Source of the DNA: an uncultured Bacteroidia bacterium
GTDB taxonomy: Bacteria > Bacteroidota > Bacteroidia > Bacteroidales > UBA932
Assembly: GCA_902785825.1 (NCBI GenBank)
Contig: CACZZZ010000007.1
Coordinates: 62,001-126,000 of the forward strand
Length of the DNA stretch: 64,000 nucleotides
Reading direction: 5' to 3'
Part shown: positions 50,542 to 59,202 of the stretch, in pieces
Numbering within the stretch: the first letter of the stretch is position 1
Layout: every line of letters begins with the position of its first letter
The notes under the pieces: generated by a model
What the model saw: only the letters and a program-made list of their open reading frames with translations
Told to the model about the DNA's origin: nothing
Database searches by the model: none
Made by a program: the position numbers and the translations under genes

Positions 50542-51717
50542 TCAATATACTCTTTTCCCGGACACGTAAGTCTGTCTTGCATACAGGTCCTTGTCGCAGA
50601 CCACGATATCCGCATCGTAACCTTTCTGGATACGTCCTTTCCTGTCCCCCAGGCCCATCAGCTTGGCCGGGTTCTCGGTGAGCATCCTGACGGAGTCTGT
50701 GACAGGCTGTCCGGCCAGGAAGTGCATTGTCCTTACGAGCCTGTCCGTCGTGGCGACACTGCCTGCGAAACAAGTCCTGTCAGGCATTTTGGCCACTCCG
50801 TCTTCGATGATGACCTCCTGTCCCTTTTCCAAGCTCCCCAATATGCTTTTGGTTCCGTCCGGCATTCCGGCGCCTCTCATGGAGTCTGTGCACAGGACCA
50901 CTTTGTCAGTCCCTTTTATCTTGATTATGAGCTGGAGAAGCTCCTTGGGGACATGGATTCCGTCACAGATGACTTCCAGAGTCATGCCGTCAATAAGGTA
51001 TCCTGCTTCGATGCATCCTGCGTGGCGGTACGCGTTGCGTCTTGTGACGCCATTCATGCAGGAATAGAAATGGGTGATCAAGGAGAAACCGGATTCATAG
51101 GCCTCGATCACATCTTCGTACAATGCGCTCGTATGTGCTATTGACGGTAGTATTCCCTTGCTTTGCATGAGGCGTCCCAATTCAAGAGCCCCGGGCAGTT
51201 CCGGAGCGATGCTCCATCGTCTTATGTCACCGGAGGACTCGAGAACCGGAAGATAGTCTTTCGGGTCAGGGTTTTTCAGATACCTTGGATCCTGGGCTCC
51301 CCGGAATTCGTACGCAAAGTACGGGCCTTCCAGGTGAAGGCCTCCGAAGGCGGCCCCTTCAACACTGTCCTTGACATTCTCGTACACTTCCAGGAACCTG
51401 AACAACTCTTCGTTGTCAGAGGCCAGGGTGGTCGGGAACAGGAGGGTTGTGCCATGCTTTGCGTGTTCGGCGGAAATCGCGCGGCAGGCCTCCAGGCTGC
51501 AGTCCATGAAATCCGAACCTCCGGCTCCATGGGTGTGGATGTCTATGAATCCGGGCATCACATACAGGCCGCTCACGTCAATATCCTCAAAGTCAGATGT
51601 CTTGACCATCCCTTTCTCGACACCTGTGATCACCCCGTCTTCTATCAGGACGGTGCCGGAGCCAAGATTACGGTCAGGAGTGATGATTTCGCCGCCGGAT
51701 AATTTAAACTTTCTCAT
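50542..51717 (-). CDS. nagA: N-acetylglucosamine-6-phosphate deacetylase
   Basis: 391 residues, amidohydrolase fold. Metal and catalytic motifs are GFIDIHTHGAGGSDFMD, GLHLEGPYFAYEFRGAQD, SIAHTSALYEDVIEAYESGFSLITHFYSCMNG and CTDSMRGAGMPDG. It removes acetate from GlcNAc 6-phosphate to give the NagB substrate. The ATG at 51717 overlaps the stop of the transporter gene (ATGA). A GlcNAc kinase to supply the substrate is not in the window. Confidence 0.92.
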   Translation of the reverse strand: MRKFKLSGGEIITPDRNLGSGTVLIEDGVITGVEKGMVKTSDFEDIDVSGLYVMPGFIDIHTHGAGGSDFMDCSLEACRAISAEHAKHGTTLLFPTTLASDNEELFRFLEVYENVKDSVEGAAFGGLHLEGPYFAYEFRGAQDPRYLKNPDPKDYLPVLESSGDIRRWSIAPELPGALELGRLMQSKGILPSIAHTSALYEDVIEAYESGFSLITHFYSCMNGVTRRNAYRHAGCIEAGYLIDGMTLEVICDGIHVPKELLQLIIKIKGTDKVVLCTDSMRGAGMPDGTKSILGSLEKGQEVIIEDGVAKMPDRTCFAGSVATTDRLVRTMHFLAGQPVTDSVRMLTENPAKLMGLGDRKGRIQKGYDADIVVCDKDLYARQTYVSGKRVY

Positions 51718-53033
51718 TGTGTTTTCGATTTTTTCCAGTTTTCTATTTCGCAGCCTTTGACCGCGTAGAAAAACATATAAAGGAAGCAAGGTACAAGGAT
51801 CCAGTATGCGGTCTTCAAACTCCCTGTCGTGTCGGCAAGCCATGCGTAGATCATGGGGATCACGGCATTGGCGCAGAGCCCCATCACCAGGATCGATGAA
51901 CCCAGGGACGTGTGGCGCCCGAGATCGTGGATGGCAAGAGGCCATATTCCGGCGTAGATGAGGGAATTGGGAATCCCGAGAAGGACCAGGAACCAGATCG
52001 ATACTTCTGTGTCCATCCCGTTTATGCACGCCCGTCCGTTTGTCAGGGTGACGAGAAGGGAGAGGATGAGCCCGCTGACGGTGCAGATTATCAGGGCCTT
52101 CCTTTGGGAAAGGTATTTGGGGATCAGGACCACTCCGACAAGATAGCCGAGCAGGATACACGCCAGGGAGAATGAGGGAAAGACTTTTGCCTGCAGCAAA
52201 TCGATCCCCATGCCCTGAGCATATCCTATGATCGTGTTGATGGATACCGCCTGGGATCCGAGATGGCAGAACAGCGCGATGCTTCCCAGGACCAGGTAGG
52301 GATAGTCAAGGATGGACTTCTTTTCCCCCGAATTTTCCGGGGCCTTGTTCTCTTTGTCCGGATTGATGTCGGGTATCGATGACCGGTAGAACAATACTCC
52401 GAAGATGAAAAGGAAAACCGAGAGTACAAGATAGGGAGGAATCAGGTGTTTTACCATCTGGTCAAGCGCCAGATCTTTTGCCTGGCCGATCAGGGCGCCT
52501 GCTTCCACCTGATCCATAATGACCTTGTCCGAAGAGTGTATTACTACGGAAGCGAAGATTATCGGAGCCAGTATTCCCGCCAGTTTATTGCAAATTCCCA
52601 TGATGCTGATCCTCTTGGCGGCACTCTCAAGCGGACCTATTATGGTTACGAAAGGATTAGCCGCGGTCTGGAGGATGGCCATTCCGGTGCCCATGGTGAA
52701 CAGTCCCAAGAGGAACATGTTGTAAGAACGCCGGAGTGCGGCCGGAATGAACAGGAAGGCACCCAGCGCCAGGAACCACAGTCCGTACTCGACACCTCTC
52801 TTGAATCCGGCTTTCCGTAGAAGGAAGGACGCTGGAATCGTCATCACGAGGTAGGCTATGTAAAAGGCAAAGTTGGCGAGATACCCCTGGACCTCGCTGT
52901 GAAGTTCGCACGAGATCTTGAAATAAGGTACCAGGATCGAATTGACCCATGACACAAGGCCGAAGATGAAGAACAAGGTCCCGAGGATCGCAAGGGAAAA
53001 ATAGTATCTTTTTTTGTCTTCCAAACTATCCAT
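51714..53033 (-). CDS. MFS sugar importer, FucP/NagP family
   Basis: 439 residues with 12 predicted helices. The N-terminal FFIFGLVSWVNSILVPYFKI, helix-4 LQTAANPFVTIIGP and KRISIMGICNKLAGILAPI are the FucP-family motifs. Direct coupling to nagA points to N-acetylglucosamine or a related amino sugar rather than fucose. It is the first gene of the long minus-strand locus, driven by the -7 box at 53055-53062. Confidence 0.85.
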   Translation of the reverse strand: MDSLEDKKRYYFSLAILGTLFFIFGLVSWVNSILVPYFKISCELHSEVQGYLANFAFYIAYLVMTIPASFLLRKAGFKRGVEYGLWFLALGAFLFIPAALRRSYNMFLLGLFTMGTGMAILQTAANPFVTIIGPLESAAKRISIMGICNKLAGILAPIIFASVVIHSSDKVIMDQVEAGALIGQAKDLALDQMVKHLIPPYLVLSVFLFIFGVLFYRSSIPDINPDKENKAPENSGEKKSILDYPYLVLGSIALFCHLGSQAVSINTIIGYAQGMGIDLLQAKVFPSFSLACILLGYLVGVVLIPKYLSQRKALIICTVSGLILSLLVTLTNGRACINGMDTEVSIWFLVLLGIPNSLIYAGIWPLAIHDLGRHTSLGSSILVMGLCANAVIPMIYAWLADTTGSLKTAYWILVPCFLYMFFYAVKGCEIENWKKSKTQ

Positions 53034-53054
53034 GATATAATTCCATAACTGATG

Positions 53055-53062
53055 CAAATATA
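53055..53062 (-). promoter_or_regulatory. -7 element of the utilization operon
   Basis: TATATTTG on the minus strand gives a start near 53050 and a leader of about 17 nt before the transporter ATG at 53033. The -33 is not consensus, as expected for a promoter that needs an activator. Confidence 0.5.
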
Positions 53063-53084
53063 TGGTTAATTGGATGTGAAATAA

Positions 53085-53116
53085 CGCATTTATCGAAAAA
53101 AGATCATCAAAATGCG
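53085..53116. promoter_or_regulatory. Inverted repeat between the XylR-type gene and the operon promoter
   Basis: CGCATTT (53085-53091) and AAATGCG (53110-53116) are a perfect inverted pair with an 18-nt spacer. It lies just upstream of the operon -7 box, where an AraC-type dimer could bind. It could also be a weak terminator of the regulator gene. Confidence 0.4.
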
Positions 53117-53121
53117 AAACA

Positions 53122-54276
53122 TTAATAGTTCTGCTCCTGTTTCTTCATCGCCCTGTATTCTTTTGGCGAACAACCGAAAACCCGCTTGAACACCCTCGAG
53201 ATATTGGCGTAGTTCAGGGTACCGCACATCTCTGCGATCTCGAGCATTGAGTAGTCGGTGGTGGACAGGAGTTGGGCGAACCGATGCATTCTGCAGGTGT
53301 TCAGGTACTTATAGACAGTCATACCGTCCATCTCCTTCTTGAACCTTATCTCCAGGCTTCTCCTTGAGAGGGGAACAAGGGCGAACACCTGGTCCGTGGA
53401 GATGTACTGGTCGAAATTGCTGTCTATGAACTTCACTATCTTCTCGACGTAAGGATCCTTGATGTTGTGCTCCCTCGTGGAGTCCCTCTGGACGATTTCC
53501 CCGGGGCTGATTATTATGTTGAAAGACCATTTCTCCCCTATTTCGAACTGCCGGTCGAGCATCTCTCCCAGTTTGTACCCGCCCTGCTCGACATTCAGTT
53601 CTATGGATGAGATCTGAGGGTCGGATATCTGGCACAGCAATTCGTCATTGTCAACCCCGAGTAGTGCCAGCTGTCCAGGGATGGGGATGTTCTCCACTTT
53701 GCAGATCTCGGTAAGGAACAGGGCATACTCGTCATCGCAGGCGAACATTGCGACTGGTTTAGGAAGTGAATGCAACCATGCGACCACTTCGTTCCTTGAC
53801 CTGTATGTGTCCGGAACCATCATGGTGTGCAGATTCCCTCCCTGGCGTCCGATCTCCTCCCGGTAGCCAAGAAGCCTTTCTTCGGACCACACCACGTCCT
53901 TGACTCCGAAATAAGCGAATTCCTTGTATCTCCTGTTGCAGAAAAACCTGGCCGCGAGGATTCCTGTGCCTATGTAGTCTCCGGTCAGATTGGAGAAACT
54001 GGTACTCCGGCAGACATAATTCTGCAGGACTATGGGGACGTTCAGGGTGGAAAGGAGATAGGTGTCATCCCATCTCCATCTGCCCACTATGGCATCGGCC
54101 TTCCATTTCTTCGCCCATTGGATCACCGCGCGGCCGCCGTCCATGCTGTTTATCAGGTGGGATGGCATGCGGTAGAAAATCCATGTTCCATGTTCCCTTG
54201 AATATCTGACCAGGCCTCTGAGGAGACGGCGGTCATATTCGCTTGCACAATCTATCAGAAGAATGATTTTTCTCAT
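53122..54276 (-). CDS. XylR-type transcriptional regulator (sugar-binding plus AraC domain)
   Basis: 384 residues. Residues 1-270 are a LacI/periplasmic-binding-protein-like sensor (ILLIDCASEYDRRLLRGLVRYSREHG, ACDDEYALFLTEICK, LALLGVDNDELLCQISDPQISSIEL). The C-terminal 100 residues are an AraC HTH pair (LVPLSRRSLEIRFKKEMDGMTVYKYL, MLEIAEMCGTLNYANISRVFKRVFGCSPKEYRAM). This is the XylR architecture, usually an activator that binds a sugar. It lies directly upstream of the utilization operon, its likely target. The ATG at 54276 fits the domain start. Confidence 0.88.
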   Translation of the reverse strand: MRKIILLIDCASEYDRRLLRGLVRYSREHGTWIFYRMPSHLINSMDGGRAVIQWAKKWKADAIVGRWRWDDTYLLSTLNVPIVLQNYVCRSTSFSNLTGDYIGTGILAARFFCNRRYKEFAYFGVKDVVWSEERLLGYREEIGRQGGNLHTMMVPDTYRSRNEVVAWLHSLPKPVAMFACDDEYALFLTEICKVENIPIPGQLALLGVDNDELLCQISDPQISSIELNVEQGGYKLGEMLDRQFEIGEKWSFNIIISPGEIVQRDSTREHNIKDPYVEKIVKFIDSNFDQYISTDQVFALVPLSRRSLEIRFKKEMDGMTVYKYLNTCRMHRFAQLLSTTDYSMLEIAEMCGTLNYANISRVFKRVFGCSPKEYRAMKKQEQNY

Positions 54277-54352
54277 ATACCTGTCCTCTTGGTTGCAATA
54301 ATAGGAATTATTTTTGTGAATATTTTCGTTTTTTGAATCTTTTCGGACGATT

Positions 54353-54369
54353 TTCACTCTAAAAGTGAA
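54353..54369. promoter_or_regulatory. Palindrome in the divergent region between the regulator and apbE
   Basis: TTCACT and AGTGAA flank CTAAA, 13 nt upstream of the apbE -7 box. It is a plausible operator for the adjacent regulator or another repressor. Confidence 0.35.
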
Positions 54370-54381
54370 TTATATTATACT

Positions 54382-54389
54382 TATCTTTG
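54382..54389 (+). promoter_or_regulatory. -7 element of the apbE-kdgK-like operon
   Basis: TATCTTTG matches TAnnTTTG and ends 5 nt before the ATG at 54395, again implying a leaderless start. The -33 is weak. Confidence 0.5.
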
Positions 54390-54394
54390 TGTCG

Positions 54395-55144
54395 ATGATA
54401 ACGAACGAGACAGAATATTCACCGGAAGGGAAGTCTTTCCACGGATCCATCCCTCTGGTCATGGGGACGAGGCTTGAGATGCTGGTCGTAGGACATCCGA
54501 GGGACGAGGTCGTCCAGGTGTGGGACTGGCTTTGCGTCGAAGCCTCCCGACTGTCCGCTGCCCTCAACCGTTTCGACCCTGAAAGCGAACTTTCGAAAGC
54601 CAATGCGTCAGCCTCTGGCGGACGCCTGTCTCCAAGGCTGAAGATGCTGACGGACATCGCCGCTTCGTACAAGGAAAGGACCGGCGGCCTTTTCGACGTG
54701 ACCAAGGGTGGTGCTGGGCTGGATTTTGGTGGCTTCGCCAAGGGATATGTCCTTAAAGAATTGAAGGATGTCCTCTTGCAGGCCGGCATAGGATGCGCGT
54801 TCGTGGATTTCGGTGGCAGTTCCATCATGGCCCTCGGCCATCATCCTTTCGGGGATTCCTGGAAGGTGGGTGTGAGGAACCCTTTCGGGAGCGGCGTCCT
54901 CTGGGAGGTGGAGTTGAAGGACCAGTCCATGTCGACCTCCGGCAACACCCCGGGTTACACCGGACACATCGTCAACCCAATGACAGGAGAGAGGGTGACT
55001 GGGCGGAAAGTGGTTACGGTGGTCGGGGAAGACCCTCTCGACGCGGAGATACTCAGCACGGCCTCCATGCTGGCAGGGGAAGATGCGTTCGGGGATCTGG
55101 AGGCCGCATTCCCCGGCATGAGGATCAACAGGATTATTTTGTAA
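54395..55144 (+). CDS. apbE: FAD:protein FMN transferase (ApbE), without signal peptide
   Basis: 249 residues. FAD-binding and catalytic motifs are LDFGGFAKGYVLKEL, FVDFGGSSIMALG, SMSTSGNTPGYTGHIVNPMTGE and the metal-binding DAEILSTA. ApbE attaches FMN covalently to threonine in partner proteins. Most copies are lipoproteins outside the membrane; this one has no export signal, so it should act in the cytoplasm. A GTG ten codons upstream is an alternative start but overlaps the -7 box. Its flavoprotein partner is not visible here. It is the first gene of the hexonate operon. Confidence 0.85.
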   Translation: MITNETEYSPEGKSFHGSIPLVMGTRLEMLVVGHPRDEVVQVWDWLCVEASRLSAALNRFDPESELSKANASASGGRLSPRLKMLTDIAASYKERTGGLFDVTKGGAGLDFGGFAKGYVLKELKDVLLQAGIGCAFVDFGGSSIMALGHHPFGDSWKVGVRNPFGSGVLWEVELKDQSMSTSGNTPGYTGHIVNPMTGERVTGRKVVTVVGEDPLDAEILSTASMLAGEDAFGDLEAAFPGMRINRIIL

Positions 55145-55159
55145 CAACATAGAAGTCTT

Positions 55160-56239
55160 ATGAATATTGATTCAAGGAAAAACTGCCGTTACGCGATGCT
55201 GGTCCCTACCAGCATGGGGTTGCGTTTATGTCCGGATAGCGGGCAGCCTGTACATTCGAGCGACCTTTTCCGCCTGCAGGCCACCAGCGCTGAGACGAAT
55301 GTCGCCAGTATATCATCCTATCTGGGACTGCCGGTCAAGGTCTTGACGGCCTTCGTCGAGGGTAGTCCTTTCGCCGCCTTCATAAAGTCCAACCTTCGCT
55401 CCCGTGGGATGGATTTCGAAGGACCTGAAGTCCCTCAGGGAGGCCCTTGGGGCTACCGCCATCAGATCAATGTGGCCGACAGCGGCTACGGCTCCCGTGG
55501 CCCGAGAGTGTGGAACGACCGTGCCGGGGAAGTTGGCAGGACGCTGAATGTGAAGGATTTCGACCTTGACAGGATTTTCGGGGAAGAAGGGGTTCAGATA
55601 GTCCATCTTTCCGGCCTGATCGGGGCCTTGAGCCCAGACACAAGCCGGTTCTGCCTTGAGATAGCGAGAAAGGCGAAGGAATATGGCACGATGATCAGTT
55701 TCGATCTGAACTACCGCTCCTCATTCTGGGCCGGCAGGGAAGAGGAGTTGAGAGCTGTTTTCAGCGAGATATGCTCCCTCTCGGACATCCTGATCGGCAA
55801 TGAGGAGGACTTCCAGCTTTGCCTCGGCATTCAAGGCCCGGAGGATGGTGGCAAGGATATCACCTCGAAGATCGAAGGGTTCAAAGAGATGATCCGTTCC
55901 GTCAAGAAGGAATATCCCTCGGCCAAGGTCTTCGCCACAACCCTCAGACAGGTCAACAACACGAACAGCCACAACTGGGGCGCCATTATGCTTGAGGGGG
56001 AGACCTGGCATGTCGTCGAGCCCCGTCCTATTCATGTTCTTGACAGGATCGGAGGCGGTGATGGCTTCGTGGGCGGATTGCTTTACGCGATCTTGAAGGG
56101 TTGGGAACCAGAGAAATGGATCCAATTCGGTTGGGCCTGCGGGGCGCTCGCTACAACTTTCTTGACCGATTATGCCCAGCCGGCCGATGAGGAGCAGGTC
56201 TGGAGCGTTTGGAATGGCAACGCCCGTGTAAAGAGATAG
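55160..56239 (+). CDS. PfkB-family sugar or hexonate kinase
   Basis: 359 residues. The PfkB substrate region (TSAETNVASISSYLGLPVKVLTAFVEGSPF), MISFDLNYRSSFW and the ATP/catalytic RIGGGDGFVGGLLYAILKG block are present. FDLNYRSSFW is typical of 2-keto-3-deoxygluconate kinases. In this operon, with 6-phosphogluconate dehydrogenase two genes on, phosphorylation of gluconate is an alternative. The catalytic base is the Asp of GGGDGF. The next gene starts 4 nt later. Confidence 0.82.
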   Translation: MNIDSRKNCRYAMLVPTSMGLRLCPDSGQPVHSSDLFRLQATSAETNVASISSYLGLPVKVLTAFVEGSPFAAFIKSNLRSRGMDFEGPEVPQGGPWGYRHQINVADSGYGSRGPRVWNDRAGEVGRTLNVKDFDLDRIFGEEGVQIVHLSGLIGALSPDTSRFCLEIARKAKEYGTMISFDLNYRSSFWAGREEELRAVFSEICSLSDILIGNEEDFQLCLGIQGPEDGGKDITSKIEGFKEMIRSVKKEYPSAKVFATTLRQVNNTNSHNWGAIMLEGETWHVVEPRPIHVLDRIGGGDGFVGGLLYAILKGWEPEKWIQFGWACGALATTFLTDYAQPADEEQVWSVWNGNARVKR

Positions 56240-56243
56240 GAAT

Positions 56244-57524
56244 ATGCTATATTTCGCCAGAGGTTCCAAGACAGATGTCATCACACCGGACCAGGTAAAG
56301 GCGGCGTTGGCGGAGGTGTTCGACGCGATGGGCCCCAGAAAAAGGGTCCTTGCCATACCTCCGGATTACACCAGGCTAAACTCCTATGCCGGGCCGATAA
56401 CCTCCATGGTCAATGAGTATTTCGGCGACAGTCTAACGGACGTGATGCCTGCCCTGGGCACGCATTCTCCGATGACGGAGGAACAGATATCCTCTATGTA
56501 TCAAGGGGTTCCGCTGGAAAAATTCCGAATCCATGATTGGAGGAACGATGTGGTCACGGTAGGGGAGGTCCCTGCCGCTTATGTGGAGGAAGTCTCCGAA
56601 GGCAAGGTCAGTTACACCTGGCCCGCCCAGGTCAACAAACTCCTCCTCGATCCTTCGTTCGATCTCATCCTCTCTATAGGACAGGTCGTCCCTCATGAGG
56701 TGATCGGGATGGCCAATTACACCAAGAACATCTTCGTGGGTGTAGGCGGCTCGGAGGGCATCAACAAGAGCCATTTTGTGGGCGCCTCTTATGGAATGGA
56801 GAGGATCATGGGCAGGGCAAAGACTCCGGTTAGGGATGTCCTTGAATATGCCAGGACCCATTTCATCCCTGATCTGCCGATTGTCTATGTATTGACAGTC
56901 AGGGCAAAAGATGATGAGACAGGGGAATTGGTGACGAGGGGACTTTTCATCGGAGATGATTTCGAGTGTTTCGAAAAGGCTTCCGCTCTCTCGCTGGAGA
57001 CTAATTTCATAATGGTCGATCACGAGATCCGTAAATGTGTCGTGTATCTCGATCCGGCGGAGTTCAAGAGCACTTGGCTCGGCAACAAAGCGGTTTACAG
57101 GACGAGGATGGCTTTGGCGGACGGAGCGGAACTTGTGATCCTGGCTCCGGCTCTGAAGGAGTTCGGGGAGGATCCCACCATCGACACCCTTATCCGGAAA
57201 TATGGCTACAAAGGCACCCCGCTCACTCTCGAGGCGACTCGGGCGAATAAAGACCTCCAGGACAATCTCGGGGCTTCGGCTCATCTGATCCACGGGTCTT
57301 CCGAGGGGAGGTTCAAAATCACATATTGCCCCGGTCCGGATATGACCAGGGAAGAGATAGAAAGTGTCGGATTCGCCTGGGGGGACCTTGAGGAGACCCT
57401 GCGGCGGTATCCGATTGACTCGATGACAGACGGGTGGAACAGGATGCCCGACGGCGAGGAGGTCTATTACATCTCCAATCCCGCCCTCGGACTCTGGGCA
57501 TATCCTTCACGATTCATTGATTGA
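56244..57524 (+). CDS. LarA-like (DUF2088) putative hexonate epimerase
   Basis: 426 residues. GTHSPMTEEQI (residues 72-82), the IHDW (His97) and VVPHEVIGMANYTKNIFVGVGG (His151) segments follow the lactate racemase LarA pattern. LarA uses a nickel-pincer nucleotide tethered to Lys. The candidate Lys175 lies in GINKSHFVG, slightly displaced from the usual site. Homologues include lactate and other 2-hydroxyacid epimerases. Placed between a hexonate-type kinase, Gnd and a mannonate-type SDR, a D-mannonate/D-gluconate 2-epimerase is the best guess. No larB, larC or larE is in the window. Confidence 0.72.
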   Translation: MLYFARGSKTDVITPDQVKAALAEVFDAMGPRKRVLAIPPDYTRLNSYAGPITSMVNEYFGDSLTDVMPALGTHSPMTEEQISSMYQGVPLEKFRIHDWRNDVVTVGEVPAAYVEEVSEGKVSYTWPAQVNKLLLDPSFDLILSIGQVVPHEVIGMANYTKNIFVGVGGSEGINKSHFVGASYGMERIMGRAKTPVRDVLEYARTHFIPDLPIVYVLTVRAKDDETGELVTRGLFIGDDFECFEKASALSLETNFIMVDHEIRKCVVYLDPAEFKSTWLGNKAVYRTRMALADGAELVILAPALKEFGEDPTIDTLIRKYGYKGTPLTLEATRANKDLQDNLGASAHLIHGSSEGRFKITYCPGPDMTREEIESVGFAWGDLEETLRRYPIDSMTDGWNRMPDGEEVYYISNPALGLWAYPSRFID

Positions 57525-57544
57525 TGGTATTTTATGATTTTCAA

Positions 57545-57707
57545 TGGAATAGAAGTATCCCCTTCCGGCCTCTGCCACCCTCGGCACGATAAGAGGGGGG
57601 ACCGAAATTGAGGAAGAGGAGAGACAACTGGTTGTCTCGACGAATTCCGAGATTTTGGTGGGGCCGAGCGAAGCGAGGCGGTCTAGGAAGGGGATACTTC
57701 TATTCCA
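57545..57707. repeat. Fold-back element of 163 bp with 22-bp perfect inverted ends
   Basis: Outer arms 57545-57566 and 57686-57707 are perfect inverted 22-mers. Inside, CCGAAAT (57602-57608) pairs with ATTTTGG (57652-57658), and GAGACAAC/GTTGTCTC (57621-57638) forms a central hairpin. The element fills most of the gap between the LarA-like gene and gnd and carries no credible gene. It resembles a miniature non-autonomous element or REP-type palindrome. Confidence 0.8.
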
Positions 57708-57730
57708 TGAACATAACAGAAAAAGATAAT

Positions 57731-59200
57731 ATGGCAAAAGAAATGAAAGCAGTATCAGACATTGGACTTGTGGGATTGGCGGTGATGGGCGAGAATCTGG
57801 CGTTGAACATGGAAAGCAAGGGCTTCCACGTCAGCGTCTATAACCGCACGGTCGAGAAAGTCGATCATTTCATGGAAGGACGAGGCAAAGGCCTTAATTT
57901 TTATGGCGCTCATAGTCTTGAGGACTTTATAGCGTCGTTGAAGAGCCCTCGCAAGGTGTTCCTGATGGTCAAGGCCGGCAAGCCGGTTGATGATTTCATC
58001 GAGAAGCTTATCCCGCTCTTGGACAAGGGCGACATCATTATCGACGGAGGAAACACTCATTTCCCGGACACGGCCAGAAGGACGGAATATGTTGAGAGCA
58101 AGGGACTTCTTTATATTGGAACCGGAGTTTCCGGTGGTGAGGAAGGCGCTCTCAAAGGGCCTTCCATGATGCCTGGCGGATCTCCTGCCGCATGGCCTTT
58201 CGTGAAGCCCATATTCCAGGGCATCAGCGCCAAGGTCGCTGACGGCACACCGTGCTGCGACTGGGTCGGGCAAGGTGGAGCCGGTCACTTCGTGAAGATG
58301 GTCCACAACGGGATCGAGTACGGGGACATCCAGCTGATCTGCGAGTGCTATCAGATAATGAAGGACTTCCTCGGCATGACCAACGAGGAAATGCACGAGA
58401 CCTTCGCCGAATGGAACAGGGGAGACCTTGACAGCTATCTGATCGAGATCACCCGTGACATCCTCGCCAAGAAAGACGAGGAAGGACGTTATGTGCTTGA
58501 CTATATTCTCGACACTGCGGGACAGAAAGGAACCGGCAAATGGACAGCCATCTCGGCCCTGGATCTCGGTGAGCCGCTTACCTTGATCAGCGAGTCGGTC
58601 TATGCCCGTTGCCTCTCAGCATTGAAAGAGGAGAGGACAGATGCCTCCAAGATTCTGGAAGGTCCTAAGCCAATGCGGTTTACGGGAGACAGGAAAGCTT
58701 TCCTTGAGGATCTTCGCAAAGCGCTGTTCGCTTCCAAAGTCGTGTCTTATGCCCAAGGTTATTCGCTTATGCGGGCTGCCGCCAAGGAATATGGCTGGGA
58801 CCTGAACTATGGCGGGATAGCCCTGCTCTGGAGAGGGGGCTGCATAATCCGGAGCGTGTTCCTCGGTAAAATCAAGGAAGCCTTCGACAAGAACCCCGCA
58901 TTGGCCAACATCCTGCTTGATCCTTATTTCAAGGAGAAACTTTCGGATGCCCAGCAAGGTTGGAGAAATGTCGTGGCGCAGGCTGTTGTGAACGGTGTTC
59001 CGGCCCCTTGCATGACCGCTGCACTTGAATATTACGACGGCTACCGTACCGAACGCCTTCCCGCCAATATGCTGCAGGCTCAGAGGGACTATTTCGGGGC
59101 CCACACATACGAGAGGACGGACCGTCCCCGCGGCGAGTTCTTCCACACCAACTGGACCGGCCACGGCGGTGACACTGTATCAGGAACTTATACCGTATAG
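57731..59200 (+). CDS. gnd: 6-phosphogluconate dehydrogenase, decarboxylating
   Basis: 489 residues, full length. NADP-binding IGLVGLAVMGENLALNMESKGF, the catalytic block GGNTHFPDTARR, GTGVSGGEEGALKGPSMMPGG and FVKMVHNGIEYGDIQLICE identify Gnd. It oxidizes 6-phosphogluconate to ribulose 5-phosphate, CO2 and NADPH. The ATG at 57731 is chosen; upstream in-frame codons lie within the fold-back repeat. It is followed 2 nt later by the SDR. Finding gnd without zwf next to a LarA-like gene is notable. Confidence 0.95.
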   Translation: MAKEMKAVSDIGLVGLAVMGENLALNMESKGFHVSVYNRTVEKVDHFMEGRGKGLNFYGAHSLEDFIASLKSPRKVFLMVKAGKPVDDFIEKLIPLLDKGDIIIDGGNTHFPDTARRTEYVESKGLLYIGTGVSGGEEGALKGPSMMPGGSPAAWPFVKPIFQGISAKVADGTPCCDWVGQGGAGHFVKMVHNGIEYGDIQLICECYQIMKDFLGMTNEEMHETFAEWNRGDLDSYLIEITRDILAKKDEEGRYVLDYILDTAGQKGTGKWTAISALDLGEPLTLISESVYARCLSALKEERTDASKILEGPKPMRFTGDRKAFLEDLRKALFASKVVSYAQGYSLMRAAAKEYGWDLNYGGIALLWRGGCIIRSVFLGKIKEAFDKNPALANILLDPYFKEKLSDAQQGWRNVVAQAVVNGVPAPCMTAALEYYDGYRTERLPANMLQAQRDYFGAHTYERTDRPRGEFFHTNWTGHGGDTVSGTYTV

Positions 59201-59202
59201 CC

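Noticed and set aside
57608..57730. In-frame N-terminal extension of gnd
   Set aside because: It is encoded by the right half of the fold-back repeat, is Arg/Trp-rich, and is not found in 6-phosphogluconate dehydrogenases, which begin close to the NADP motif.
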